Shown: positions 34,058 to 42,496, numbered from the stretch's first letter. The stretch is 64,000 bases of DNA from Phytohabitans sp036906915 (GCF_036906915.1 NZ_JBAKHX010000004.1:1-64000), one strand, 5' to 3'. Numbers and translations are program-made. Notes: a model not told the origin generated them from the letters alone.

Positions 34058-34480
34058 ATGGTTCCCCTCTCCCTACGCGTGCCGGTCCCGTTCGAGTACG
34101 TGTTCCCGCACGGTGCGCTCGCCCTGGGCGTCGACGCGCAGGTCGACTTCGACCGGCGAGGCGAAGGCGACGACCAGGCGCGGGACAAGGACTCCGGCGA
34201 GCGGATCTGGGTCGTCCGCGTCATGGACCTGGACCCCGAAGCCGGACGGTTCGGCCGGACCACTGAAGTCAAGGTCAAGGTGATCGCCCCGCACCGTCCG
34301 GTACTGCCCACCTCGTCCGTGCCCGGCTATCCGCCGTCGGTCGAGTTCGACGGGCTCACTCTCACGCCCTATGTGGACTCGCAGCGATGCAAGCCGGGCG
34401 GTGACTGCAAGGCCCGGATGGCGTACTCGCTGCGCGCCTCGGCCGTGAAGCCGGCCGGCGTTCTGCCCGCCGCCGCCTGA
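34058..34480 (+). CDS. pra: AICE replication/integration/excision activator Pra
   Basis: A 140-residue protein matching Pra of pSAM2, whose expression switches on replication, integration and excision. Recognisable parts: VPFEYVFPHGALALG opening, IWVVRVMDLDPEAG, VKVKVIAPHRPVLP, VEFDGLTLTPYVDSQ, RMAYSLRA. ATG 34058 follows AGGAGGT. It is located after the KorSA-like gene as in pSAM2. A 14-bp hairpin follows it. Mechanism at molecular level is still unclear in the family. Confidence 0.88.
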   Translation: MVPLSLRVPVPFEYVFPHGALALGVDAQVDFDRRGEGDDQARDKDSGERIWVVRVMDLDPEAGRFGRTTEVKVKVIAPHRPVLPTSSVPGYPPSVEFDGLTLTPYVDSQRCKPGGDCKARMAYSLRASAVKPAGVLPAAA

Positions 34481-34491
34481 TCCGAAAAGTC

Positions 34492-34537
34492 TGCGGGGCG
34501 GACCGTTTCCCCGCCAAGAGTCCCGGTCCGCCCCGCA
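34492..34537 (+). terminator. 14-bp hairpin after pra
   Basis: TGCGGGGCGGACCG (34492-34505) and its perfect complement (34524-34537), loop 18 nt. It begins 11 bp past the pra stop. It may separate pra from the downstream transfer operon or act as an attenuator. Confidence 0.7.
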
Positions 34538-34568
34538 CCCGAACCCACCCTTGGAAGGGAGGGCCGTC

Positions 34569-34751
34569 GTGCCAACCGTAATCCACCCTGACCTGATCCC
34601 GCCCGGACGCGGCGAGGTCTGGCGACACTGCGAGATCTGCGACGACCTCGCCGCCATGCCACCACACGCCACCATCTGCGACGCCTGCACACCGGTCATC
34701 TCGCCGGCGTACGGGCTGCGCCTGGTCGACAGCGACCGGGGGTGGTCGTGA
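34569..34751 (+). CDS. 60-aa CxxC zinc-ribbon protein
   Basis: GTG 34569 in GGGAGGGCCGTC context. Contains CEICDDLA and CDACTPV separated by 18 residues, a simple zinc-ribbon. The N-terminus is VIHPDLIPPGRGEVWRHCE. Ends in TGATG overlap with the next gene. Typical of the short-gene string between pra and tra in AICEs. Function unknown. Confidence 0.6.
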   Translation: MPTVIHPDLIPPGRGEVWRHCEICDDLAAMPPHATICDACTPVISPAYGLRLVDSDRGWS

Positions 34752-34975
34752 TGACCACGCCGGAAGCCTCGTCGTTCGGCGTCGACCTGTCCGCGCTGCT
34801 GCGCACGATGCCGGGCCTGTCGGCGACGGCTGCGGAGCGGGCGGACTGGTACGAGCGCAAGGCCGCCCTGCTGTCTCGGGTCGCCGCCGAGGACACCACG
34901 TCGAACGGTTGCGAGGCGGCCGAGCTGGCCCGTGCGGCGCGCCTGCGGGCGGTCGAGTTGCGGGAGGGCCGGTGA
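34751..34975 (+). CDS. 74-aa hypothetical AICE protein
   Basis: From ATG 34751 overlapping the previous stop. Helical and Ala-rich (SATAAERADWYERKAALLSRVA, AAELARAARLRAVEL). No recognised domain. Ends in a GTGA overlap with the next gene, so the small genes form one coupled operon. Confidence 0.55.
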   Translation: MTTPEASSFGVDLSALLRTMPGLSATAAERADWYERKAALLSRVAAEDTTSNGCEAAELARAARLRAVELREGR

Positions 34976-35151
34976 CCATCATGGCTCGTCCTCGGATCGG
35001 CCGGCCGTGTCTGGTCGACGAGATCCGCTGCCCGCACTGCGGCGAGTGGGTCAAGCCGCGCAAGTTCGACCTGGAACACATGGCGTGCAAGCGCTGCCGC
35101 CGCACGCTCGCAAGGCCGCGGTGGTCGCGGCTGGGGTGGTGGCTGCGATGA
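34972..35151 (+). CDS. 59-aa zinc-ribbon protein
   Basis: From GTG 34972 (or ATG 34981). A CPHCGEW and CKRCRRT pair spaced by 17 residues gives a zinc ribbon, with a basic C-terminus (RPRWSRLGWWLR). Coupled both to the previous and the following gene by 4-base overlaps. Role unknown. Confidence 0.55.
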   Translation: MTIMARPRIGRPCLVDEIRCPHCGEWVKPRKFDLEHMACKRCRRTLARPRWSRLGWWLR

Positions 35152-35516
35152 CCGTTCGCCGTACCGTCGTTCGCCGTCTTGCCGCTCCTGGCATCGCCGC
35201 TGTTCGGACTGTCTACATCGGATGTCCGGTGGATGTGTTGCGGGTGGCCGCGTTGGTGGAGATCTCCGCCGCCGCCGCGAACCTGGCCCGCACCGTCGTC
35301 CGGATGCGCCACCTCGACCCGGCCGCGATTGCCGCCTACGTCGCCGATCCGGCCGACGCACGGGCCGTCCTCGGGCGCGGCCGGTGGCTGCCCTCCATGA
35401 CCGCTCACGTGCCCACTCCGCCGGCCGGCAAGCCACGTCCCGTGCGACGCCGTAAGCCGCGTGCTGGCACGTCGACGCAGCTTCCGCTACCGCTGCCCAC
35501 CGTCGAGGGGAGGTGA
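35148..35516 (+). CDS. 122-aa hypothetical AICE protein
   Basis: ATG 35148 overlaps the previous stop (ATGA). The N-terminus is basic, followed by a helical stretch (LRVAALVEISAAAANLARTVVR) and a basic Pro-rich tail (KPRPVRRRKPRAG). No domain is recognised. It directly precedes, and overlaps by four bases, the TraSA-like gene. Confidence 0.5.
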   Translation: MTVRRTVVRRLAAPGIAAVRTVYIGCPVDVLRVAALVEISAAAANLARTVVRMRHLDPAAIAAYVADPADARAVLGRGRWLPSMTAHVPTPPAGKPRPVRRRKPRAGTSTQLPLPLPTVEGR

Positions 35517-36934
35517 CCACTGCCGTGCCGTTGATCAATGTGATTCCGGGAGACAAGATCCCGACCGCGCCGTTGAACGTACGGCTGCCGATGTGGCGCG
35601 TCCCGTGGTGGCTGCTCGTCCCGTACTGGCTTGTACGCGGCCTCTACACCCTCATCGCGTTCGCGCTGCGCCATTGGTGGGCCACCAGCCCGACCGTACT
35701 GGTGTTGTGGGTGTGGGGCCGCTACGGCTGGCCCACGCTCGTTGTCGCCGTGACCGCGTTCGCCGTGGTGTGCGTGTCCTGGTGGCGTCTACACGCGGCC
35801 TCGTGGCTGCGGTTCGCCTGGTACCCGACAATCGCCCGGCTGCGCCGAGTCTGGGTCTACCAACGACGCTGGGCCTCGGCGATGGCCACCTGCGGGCTGG
35901 CGATCGCGTTCGACCGCGACCGGTACGTCCCTCGCCTGGTCGGCGTGCGCTGCGACCGGTGGGGCGATGAGGTAACCGTCCGGCTCCTGCCCGGTCAGAT
36001 CCCGGACGACTGGGCCGCCGCCGCCCACCGGCTGGCCTACACGTTCCGGGTCCGCGATGGCCGTGCCCGGTCGACGGAGCAGCCGGATCGGGTGGCGCTG
36101 CGGTTCCTCCGCAAAGACCCGCTCGCCTCCCTCGTGAAGCCGCTACCGATGCCGGCCGTGCCCGACTTCACCGCGCTACCCCTCGGCGTCCGCGAGGACG
36201 GCGAGATTTACCGGCTGCGGCTTGCCGGCTCGCATCTGCTGATCGCGGGCGCGACCGGCTCCGGGAAAGGGTCGGTGATCTGGTCGCTGGTTCGTTCCCT
36301 GTCGGGCGGCATCGCATTGGGGTTGGTGGAGCTGTGGGTGTTCGACCCCAAGGGCGGCATGGAACTCGCCCCCGGCCGGGCGTTGTTCGCCCGGTTCGCC
36401 TACGAAAACCCCGACTCCATGGCCGGCGTCCTGGAAGAGGCCGTCAAGCGCATGAAGGAACGCGCGGCCCGGCTACGCGGCGTCGCCCGCCAGCACACCC
36501 CGACGACGGGTGACCCGGCGATCGTGGTCCTGGTCGACGAGCTGGCCGCGCTGACCGCCTACATCTCCGATCGGAAGGTCAAGGAACGCATCCGCGAATC
36601 GCTGGGCCTCCTGCTCTCACAGGGCCGCGCGGTCGGCGTCCACGTGGCGGCGGCGTTGCAGGACCCGCGCAAGGACGTGCTGCCGTTTAGGGACCTGTTC
36701 CCCACCCGGATCGGGCTGCGGCTGACCGAGGACGAGCAGGTCGACATGGTCCTCGGCGACGGTGCCCGCGACCGCGGAGCCCTCTGCGACCAAATCTCCG
36801 AAACCGCACCCGGCGTCGCCTACGTCGCCATCGACGGTGTACGCGAGCCCGTGCGAGTGCGGTTCTCCTACCTCACCGACGACGACATCGCCGACCTGGC
36901 GGCCGGCTACGCCCTGGCGGGAGGTGCCGCATGA
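35513..36934 (+). CDS. FtsK/SpoIIIE-type conjugal translocase (TraSA/TraB-like)
   Basis: A 473-residue septal DNA translocator, the single essential transfer protein in AICEs, which pumps double-stranded DNA between hyphae. Two to three N-terminal membrane helices (residues about 30-90) are followed by an FtsK ATPase domain with Walker A GATGSGKGS (about 246-254) and Walker B VVLVDELAAL. A motif VVFRDLF and sensor QGRAVGVHVAAALQDPR follow. GTG 35513 lies in GAGGGGAGGTG, overlapping the previous stop. There is no SpoIIIE gamma domain but pSAM2 TraSA also has none in the same form. Start of the transfer operon. Confidence 0.9.
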   Translation: MTTAVPLINVIPGDKIPTAPLNVRLPMWRVPWWLLVPYWLVRGLYTLIAFALRHWWATSPTVLVLWVWGRYGWPTLVVAVTAFAVVCVSWWRLHAASWLRFAWYPTIARLRRVWVYQRRWASAMATCGLAIAFDRDRYVPRLVGVRCDRWGDEVTVRLLPGQIPDDWAAAAHRLAYTFRVRDGRARSTEQPDRVALRFLRKDPLASLVKPLPMPAVPDFTALPLGVREDGEIYRLRLAGSHLLIAGATGSGKGSVIWSLVRSLSGGIALGLVELWVFDPKGGMELAPGRALFARFAYENPDSMAGVLEEAVKRMKERAARLRGVARQHTPTTGDPAIVVLVDELAALTAYISDRKVKERIRESLGLLLSQGRAVGVHVAAALQDPRKDVLPFRDLFPTRIGLRLTEDEQVDMVLGDGARDRGALCDQISETAPGVAYVAIDGVREPVRVRFSYLTDDDIADLAAGYALAGGAA

Positions 36935-37668
36935 ACGTACAACGTGTCGAGAGCGTCGTCCTGGTCCTCATCCTGCTCATCGTCGGCGGGCTCGCCGGGG
37001 CGGCGTCGTTCACCCACGTGCACGACTGGACCATGCACAACTCCCCGGCCGGTACCGGGGACTGGTTCGGCTGGGCGAACGCCGCCATCTCCGAACTGAT
37101 TCCGATCGCCGCGCTGCTGACCATCCGGCGGCGGCGCCGGAGCGGCGGCTCGGTCGGGTATCCGCTGTTCCTGCTCGTCGCCGCCGTCGCCCTGTCCCTG
37201 GCCGCGCAGCTCGCCGTGGCCAAGCCGGGCCTGTCCGGCTGGCTGCTGTCGTCTGTGCCGGCACTGGCGTTCCTCGGCCTGTCCAAGCTCGTCCTGACCG
37301 TCCCGGCGCCGTCCTCCGTCCAGGACGACGCGAGGACGGCACAGGACGAAGATCGTCCCGACCTCGTACCGGTGCAGGTCAGCGTCCAGGACGAGCAGAA
37401 CGACGACCAGGGCGCGGTGACCGTGGACCTGATCCAGACGGCACGGCGGCACGCCGCCGAACACAGGGCCGCGACCGGCCGGCCGATCACCCGCGACGAG
37501 CTGCGCGCCGCGCTCCGCGTCGCGAGCGGTACCGCGTCGGAGTTGCTGCGGCTGATCCGCGAAACCGACTCGGCATCGCCCGGCTCGGCCCGCCGAGAGC
37601 TGGTGCCAGTTACCCCGTTCCCGGCCCGCAACGGCACCACCCCAACCACCACGGGAGGTGACCAATGA
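36931..37668 (+). CDS. DUF2637 membrane protein (Spd-like)
   Basis: A 245-residue protein with four predicted N-terminal membrane helices (residues about 10-120) and a polar, charged tail from about 125 that includes a helical DNA-binding-like segment (TRDELRAALRVASGTASELLRLIRE). DUF2637 proteins are common in AICEs and actinomycete plasmids between tra and rep. They are thought to aid plasmid spread. ATG 36931 overlaps the tra stop; its own stop overlaps the rep start by four bases. Confidence 0.82.
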   Translation: MNVQRVESVVLVLILLIVGGLAGAASFTHVHDWTMHNSPAGTGDWFGWANAAISELIPIAALLTIRRRRRSGGSVGYPLFLLVAAVALSLAAQLAVAKPGLSGWLLSSVPALAFLGLSKLVLTVPAPSSVQDDARTAQDEDRPDLVPVQVSVQDEQNDDQGAVTVDLIQTARRHAAEHRAATGRPITRDELRAALRVASGTASELLRLIRETDSASPGSARRELVPVTPFPARNGTTPTTTGGDQ

Positions 37669-39395
37669 CCGACCCCCACCCCGTTGACCCCCGGCCCGGC
37701 TCGCGCGCGGCCCGGATGCGCCAGCCCCTAGCCAAGGACGCGCTGCGGCTCCTCGCCGAGCAGTACGGCGTGTGCGTCCGCCCCCTCGCCCTGCGCCGCA
37801 CCGACACCACCACCGGGCTAACCGAGGTTATTGAAGTCCCCTGCGGCGCCCGGCTCGCGGCCAGGTGCAAGCCGTGCGCCGAACGCAACCGGCGGCTCCG
37901 CATCCAACAAATCCGCGAAGGCTGGCACCTCGCCGACGAACCAGCCATCCGCCCCGACCGGCCGGCAGACGAGCTGCTGGAGCTAGTCCGGCGTCGGGCG
38001 CATCTGGAGTTCGAGCGCGAACAGCTCATGTTCCAGCCAATGACCCCGGACGAGCGGGCCGCTCGCCTGGCCGACATCGACGCGCAGATCATCGAGCTGG
38101 ACCATGTGCTCGAAGAGTCCGACCTACGCGGCCACCTCACACCCCGCGACCGGGACGACAACCGGCCCCGCCGCACCCGATCGACGAAGCGGCGGCAGGA
38201 CTCTCCGGATCTGCCACGGCTCCCGGTCGACAAGCGCACGGTTGGGCGCACCTACGCGGGCAGGACCGGCAAGACGCACCGGCCGTCCATGCTGCTCACG
38301 CTGACCCTGGACTCGCACGGGGCGGTGCACCAGCACATCCGACGTGGCGCGTACGTGTTGCCTTGCGAGTGCGGCGCCCGGCACGGCCAACGCGATGACG
38401 TGCTGGGCACGCCGATCGACCCGGACGCCTACGACTACCGGCGGGGTGCCCTGGACGCGATCCACTTTGCGCGGGTCCTGGATCGGTGGTGGCAGAACCT
38501 GCGCCGGGCGGCCGGGTGGAACGTCCAATACGCCGGCGCCGTCGAGCTCCAACGCCGACTGGCACCCCACGCGCACTTCGCGATCCGCGGCACGCTCCCG
38601 CGTCGGCTGCTCAAGCAGGTGGCGGCGGCGACCTATCACCAGGTGTGGTGGCCAGCCTTCGACAAGCCGGTCTACACAGTGGACCGGCCGCCAGTCTGGG
38701 ACGCCGACCGGGGCACGTACGTCGACCCGAAGACGAAGCAGCCGCTGCAAACCTGGGCCGAAGCGCTCGACGCGATCGAAGACGACGACGCCGAACCGGC
38801 CTACGTGGCACGGCTGGGGCGGATCGACGCGCGCGGCATCGAGCAGGGCACTAAGGACGCCGAGCGGGCTATCCGGTACGTGACCAAGTACGTCACCAAG
38901 GACATCACCGACCACGCATCGCCGCACTCGGACCCGCAGCGGGCACACTTTGACCGCCTCCACGCCGAACTGTCCACCCTGCCGTGCTCACCGACGTGCG
39001 CGAACTGGCTGCTCTACGGCGTCCAACCAGACGGGGCAAAGCCGGGCCTCGTTCCGGGCCGCTGTTCCGGCAAGGTGCACCAGCGAGCAACGCTCGGTTT
39101 CACCGGCCGGCGCGTTCTGGTCTCTCGGCAATGGTCCGGCAAGACCCTCGCCGACCACCGAGCCGACAACAGGGCCTGGGTTCGCGCGGTGCTGGCAACC
39201 GGCGAGGAAGAGGCGGAGCAACCCGACCGGTACACGTTTGAGCTGGCACGACCGGACGACCCCGACATCCCACCCCTGGAACACCGGCTCCTGCGCGCCA
39301 TCTCCACCCGCATCCGATGGCGCGCCGACCTACGCCAAGCCAACCAACGGTTTTCGGCAACCGCCGCGATCCACGAGATCAGGCAACCGGCATGA
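37665..39395 (+). CDS. RepSA-type rolling-circle replication initiator
   Basis: A 576-residue initiator. An N-terminal CxxC-type region (CGARLAARCKPCAERNRRLR) and a second Cys pair (CECGARH) precede the HUH motif PHAHFAIRG (His302 and His304), the metal site of Rep nickases. A later RYVTKYVTKD segment carries Tyr residues positioned like the nicking Tyr. The middle region 75-200 is charged. Family: RepSA/RepAM of pSAM2-like elements, which replicate as a rolling circle after excision. Start ATG 37665 in GGGAGGTGACC context. Ends just before xis, as in pSAM2. Confidence 0.88.
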   Translation: MTDPHPVDPRPGSRAARMRQPLAKDALRLLAEQYGVCVRPLALRRTDTTTGLTEVIEVPCGARLAARCKPCAERNRRLRIQQIREGWHLADEPAIRPDRPADELLELVRRRAHLEFEREQLMFQPMTPDERAARLADIDAQIIELDHVLEESDLRGHLTPRDRDDNRPRRTRSTKRRQDSPDLPRLPVDKRTVGRTYAGRTGKTHRPSMLLTLTLDSHGAVHQHIRRGAYVLPCECGARHGQRDDVLGTPIDPDAYDYRRGALDAIHFARVLDRWWQNLRRAAGWNVQYAGAVELQRRLAPHAHFAIRGTLPRRLLKQVAAATYHQVWWPAFDKPVYTVDRPPVWDADRGTYVDPKTKQPLQTWAEALDAIEDDDAEPAYVARLGRIDARGIEQGTKDAERAIRYVTKYVTKDITDHASPHSDPQRAHFDRLHAELSTLPCSPTCANWLLYGVQPDGAKPGLVPGRCSGKVHQRATLGFTGRRVLVSRQWSGKTLADHRADNRAWVRAVLATGEEEAEQPDRYTFELARPDDPDIPPLEHRLLRAISTRIRWRADLRQANQRFSATAAIHEIRQPA

Positions 39396-39415
39396 CCACC
39401 AACGGGAAGGAATCC

Positions 39416-39676
39416 ATGACGAACGTTATCCCCCTCATCCCTCGCCAGGCGCGCCGCGACCCGCAAGAGAGCGCCGTCTACACCGTGAAGGAAGCGGCCC
39501 GCCTGCTGTCCATCTCGGTCAGCACCGCGTACGCCCTGGTCCGCTCCGGCGACATCCCCGCCGAACGGCTGGGCCGGCGCTGGGTCATCCCCCGCAAGCG
39601 ATTCCACGCCTGGCTGGACGGAGCCACAGTCCCTGTTTCGGCAACCGGCACCGACTCACCCCGAAAGAGCTGGTGA
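39416..39676 (+). CDS. xis: Excisionase (Xis)
   Basis: An 86-residue helix-turn-helix protein of the excisionase family: VYTVKEAARLLSISVSTAYALVRSGDIPAERLGRRWVIPRKRFHAWL is the usual MerR-like reader in full, split here as VYTVKEAARLLSI and RLGRRWVIPRKRF. ATG 39416 is chosen for the GGGAAGGA eight bases before it; ATG 39392, overlapping the rep stop, is an alternative. It abuts int, as expected for directional control of excision. Confidence 0.85.
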   Translation: MTNVIPLIPRQARRDPQESAVYTVKEAARLLSISVSTAYALVRSGDIPAERLGRRWVIPRKRFHAWLDGATVPVSATGTDSPRKSW

Positions 39677-39681
39677 TCGCG

Positions 39682-40911
39682 ATGGGCTTCGTGAGCAAGA
39701 CGCCATCCGGCTCGTACCGGGCGAACTGGCGGGACGGTACCGGCAAGCAGAAGGCGAAGACGTTCCGCACCAAGAAGGAGGCGAACACCTTCCTGTCCGA
39801 CGTGGAGAGCGCCGTCAACCGTGGCACCTACGTCGACCCACACGCCGGAAAGATGAAGTTCGGCGAGTTCGCCGCGCGCTGGCTGGCCAGCCGGAGCGTG
39901 GAGGCGCGCACGGCCGAACGCACGCTCTCGCTGATGAGGACGCACGTGCTCCCCCGCTGGGCGGACTGGCCACTGTCCAAGGTCGACTTCATGGCGGTAC
40001 AGGAGTGGGTGACCGACCTGGGCAAGCACCTCGCCCCGGCGACTGTGGCCAAGTGTCATGGCCTGGTCGTCATGATCCTGCGGACCGCTGTCCAGGCGCG
40101 GCTGATCGCGATCAACCCGGCGGTCGGCGTGAAGATCCCGCGCGACCGGTCAGGCGACGTGAAGCCTGCCACGATCAGCCGCGGCGCCTTCTTCGGCAAG
40201 CTGCTTCCGGCCGTTCCGGCGAGGTACAGAGCGATCGTCTGCGCCGCCGCCGGAGCGGGCCTGCGCTGGGGCGAGTGCGCCGGCCTGCCGTGGAGCGCGG
40301 TCGACCTCGACAAGCGGACCCTGCGCGTGGTCCAGGTCGCCGTGGAGACCCACGGCGACATCGTGATCCGGCCGTACCCGAAGAGCCGCGCCGGGGTGCG
40401 GACCGTGCCAATGCCCACGTTCCTCGTCGACGAGCTGCGCAAGCTCAAGACCGACAAGCTCGTCTTCACCAACCGCGCTGGCCAGCCTCTTCGCCGGTCG
40501 AATTTCCGCCGCCGGATCTGGCTGCCGTCACTGGTCCGGGCGGGCCTTCTCGGCAACATCACCCACAAGAGCCCACACAAGTACCTCGCCACCTGGCCGG
40601 ACGGCGACGGAATCGAGTGGTCGACGGAGTTCACCACCGAACGCGAGGCGGTCGCGCACATCGCGATGAAGGCGGCTGGTGGGCTGCGCTTCCATGACCT
40701 GCGTCACTCATACGCTACGTGGCTGGTCACTGACGGAGTGCCAATCAACGTGGTCCAGCGAGTCATGGGCCACGAGCAGGCGTCGACCACCCTCAACCGC
40801 TACACCCACACCCCGGACGACTACGCCGATCATGTCCGGAAGGCGCTTGCTGACGATCCGCTGACTTTCCAGCCGCCCGGAGATCCACAAGGTACGGACG
40901 ATGAGGACTGA
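39682..40911 (+). CDS. int: Tyrosine recombinase integrase
   Basis: A 409-residue site-specific recombinase: N-terminal AP2-like arm-binding part (SYRANWRDGTGKQKAKTF), SAM-like core-binding domain (about 70-170) and catalytic domain with R195 (GLRWGE), H338 and R341 (HDLRHSYATW), H364 (MGHEQ) and Tyr374 (LNRYTHTPDD). A segment of about 45 residues (292-336, WPDGDGIEWSTEF) is inserted before the HxxR box. ATG 39682 is used; GTG 39673, overlapping the xis stop, is equally plausible. The attR core begins 17 bp after its stop, which is the standard AICE arrangement. Confidence 0.92.
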   Translation: MGFVSKTPSGSYRANWRDGTGKQKAKTFRTKKEANTFLSDVESAVNRGTYVDPHAGKMKFGEFAARWLASRSVEARTAERTLSLMRTHVLPRWADWPLSKVDFMAVQEWVTDLGKHLAPATVAKCHGLVVMILRTAVQARLIAINPAVGVKIPRDRSGDVKPATISRGAFFGKLLPAVPARYRAIVCAAAGAGLRWGECAGLPWSAVDLDKRTLRVVQVAVETHGDIVIRPYPKSRAGVRTVPMPTFLVDELRKLKTDKLVFTNRAGQPLRRSNFRRRIWLPSLVRAGLLGNITHKSPHKYLATWPDGDGIEWSTEFTTEREAVAHIAMKAAGGLRFHDLRHSYATWLVTDGVPINVVQRVMGHEQASTTLNRYTHTPDDYADHVRKALADDPLTFQPPGDPQGTDDED

Positions 40912-40927
40912 CCTGCGGCGGAATGGT

Positions 40928-40959
40928 CCCCCAGAAGGGGACGACCCCCGCCGGGGGGA
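40928..40959. repeat. Candidate attR core (32 bp)
   Basis: Identical over 32 bases to 25768-25799. It lies 17 bp beyond the int stop codon. No tRNA end is associated. The 21 bases at 40892-40912, inside the int 3' end, match the chromosome side of attL in 18 positions. Confidence 0.75.
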
Positions 40960-41278
40960 GGCGGGGGCCGTCTGGGGTCCGGCTCCGGGGGGGTCGAGCC
41001 GAACCCACTCAGCGGTCACGGGGGGTGCAACCGCCGAGAGCAGCCGAGGGTTCACGTCGTGTAGGGACATGAAACCGCGTCGTAAGCACAAGCATGCCTG
41101 AGCACCCGGGCGCGCGTCGAGTGGCGTTTGCCGCAACTCGTGCGACACGCCGACCAAATATGGTGATCCAGGTCGCCGTCAGGCTGATCAGCGGCTCAGA
41201 ACCGCAGGTGAGCGGGGCATGTGGCTACGCCAGGCGAGCACGGACCAACTTTAGCCGCTCCGGCTAGACTGGCGGCTC
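40960..41278. other. Chromosomal intergenic region right of attR
   Basis: Gene-free except a short unsupported frame through the core. Contains the HAD-IB promoter: a -10-like TAGACT at 41265-41270 lies eight bases before its GTG, which suggests a leaderless transcript. Nothing else notable is seen. Confidence 0.45.
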
Positions 41279-42076
41279 GTGGGCCGAAGTGCCGCCTTTT
41301 TTGACCTGGATAAGACCGTCATCGCAAAGTCCAGTGCGCTGGCGTTCGGCCGGCCGTTCTATCGGGACGGCCTTATCACTAGGCGAGACGTGGTCAAGTC
41401 CGCGTACGCCCAGTTGATGTTTCGGCTGGGCGGCACGGACGAGCAGACGATGGCCCGCACCCGTGACTATCTCGCGCAGCTCTGCAAGGGCTGGCGGGTG
41501 GACCAGGTGCGCCAGATCGTCGCGGAGACGCTGCACGAGCTGATCAACCCGTACGTGTACGCCGAGGCGGCCGCCTTGATCGAGGAGCACCAGGCAGCGG
41601 GCCGGGATGTGGTGCTGGTCTCCGCGTCGGGCGAAGAGATGGTGCGGCCGATCGGCGAGTTGCTCGGCATCACCGACGTGATCGCCACCCGGATGACCAT
41701 CGAGGATGGCCGGTACAGCGGCGAGGTCGAGTTCTACGCCGCTGGTCCGAGCAAGGTCGAGGCGGTCCGCGAGATGGCCAAGGAGCGCGGTTACGACCTC
41801 GAAGAGTCGTACGCGTACTCCGACTCGTTCAGCGATGTCCCGCTGCTGGAGTCGGTCGGTCATCCGACCGCCGTCAACCCGGGCCGGGCGCTGCGCCGGC
41901 TGGCCACCGAGAACGCGTGGCCGGTTCTGGAGTTCCGGCATCCGATCCCCCTGGGCAGGCGGTTGCGGGAACGGCCGGCGGTGCCGGTGGCGGCGGCCGC
42001 GATCGGCGTCGGGGTCGGAGTGGCGATCGGGATCGCCTGGTACGGCAGGCGCCGCGGACGCGGTCGTAGCGCGTAG
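41279..42076 (+). CDS. HAD-IB family phosphatase
   Basis: A 265-residue protein with the HAD motif I FFDLDKTVI, motif II region VVLVSAS, and motif III/IV as SKVEAVRE and YAYSDSFSDVPLL. Such SerB2-like enzymes hydrolyse phosphate monoesters such as phosphoserine or lysophospholipids. The C-terminus has a hydrophobic helix (VAAAAIGVGVGVAIGIAWYG) and basic tail, so it is a membrane-tethered form. GTG 41279, probably leaderless. Homologous by position to Rv3661, which lies next to ssd in mycobacteria, confirming that the AICE split a conserved pair. Confidence 0.88.
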   Translation: MGRSAAFFDLDKTVIAKSSALAFGRPFYRDGLITRRDVVKSAYAQLMFRLGGTDEQTMARTRDYLAQLCKGWRVDQVRQIVAETLHELINPYVYAEAAALIEEHQAAGRDVVLVSASGEEMVRPIGELLGITDVIATRMTIEDGRYSGEVEFYAAGPSKVEAVREMAKERGYDLEESYAYSDSFSDVPLLESVGHPTAVNPGRALRRLATENAWPVLEFRHPIPLGRRLRERPAVPVAAAAIGVGVGVAIGIAWYGRRRGRGRSA

Positions 42077-42310
42077 GCGCACAGGTAGACGTACCAGTAA
42101 TCACCGACCGTCACACAATCCTGTAGAGGGCTAGCGATCTAGGCCGGTGCGGCGTAGAACAAGAGGTGCGGACCCCGCCAGACGGGCTCCGTGCACGGCC
42201 ACCGGGCACCCACGCGCGACCAGCCGCGGCAGGCGCGTTGCGGCGGCACCCTTGAGGACCGCTGACAACGACATGGAGGTGCACGCTTGGTAACCCGGAT
42301 GGACGTGTGT
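42077..42310. other. Non-coding segment after HAD-IB gene
   Basis: No gene. A very short ATG frame (MEVHAW, from 42273) follows GGAGG-like sequence but is only six codons. The region ends in the hairpin at 42311-42338. Confidence 0.35.
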
Positions 42311-42338
42311 GACGGCGCCTCGACACTGAGGCGCCGTC
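42311..42338. terminator. Perfect 11-bp hairpin
   Basis: GACGGCGCCTC (42311-42321) pairs with GAGGCGCCGTC (42328-42338) around a 6-nt loop (GACACT). It lies 235 bp after the HAD-IB stop. It may end a longer transcript. No U tract is present. Confidence 0.55.
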
Positions 42339-42496
42339 CACGTGTTCAGGGGCATTTGGTAAGCCCTAGACGTCCGTTGCGGGCGCGGCGAGGCCGCCAC
42401 TAGCGATGTCGCCGAGTTGGGGCCGGATCGCGGCTTCCGGCCTGACGCAGCGCCGATCGGCCCAACCCAACCGCGTCGATCAAGGAGATCTGCATG

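Larger units (their letters stand above)
25768..40959. mobile_element. Integrated AICE (integrative and conjugative element), about 15.2 kb
   Basis: The block between the two 32-bp repeats contains a full AICE core in one direction: KorSA-like repressor, Pra, TraSA/FtsK translocase, DUF2637 protein, RepSA-type initiator, Xis and tyrosine integrase. Int is adjacent to the right repeat. The flanks are housekeeping genes (ssd and a HAD-IB gene) that are neighbours in related actinobacteria. The element transfers, by family knowledge, as double-stranded DNA in mycelium and replicates as a rolling circle after excision. Left part: cargo of lower GC. Ends are deduced from repeats, not from excision. 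Confidence 0.85.
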
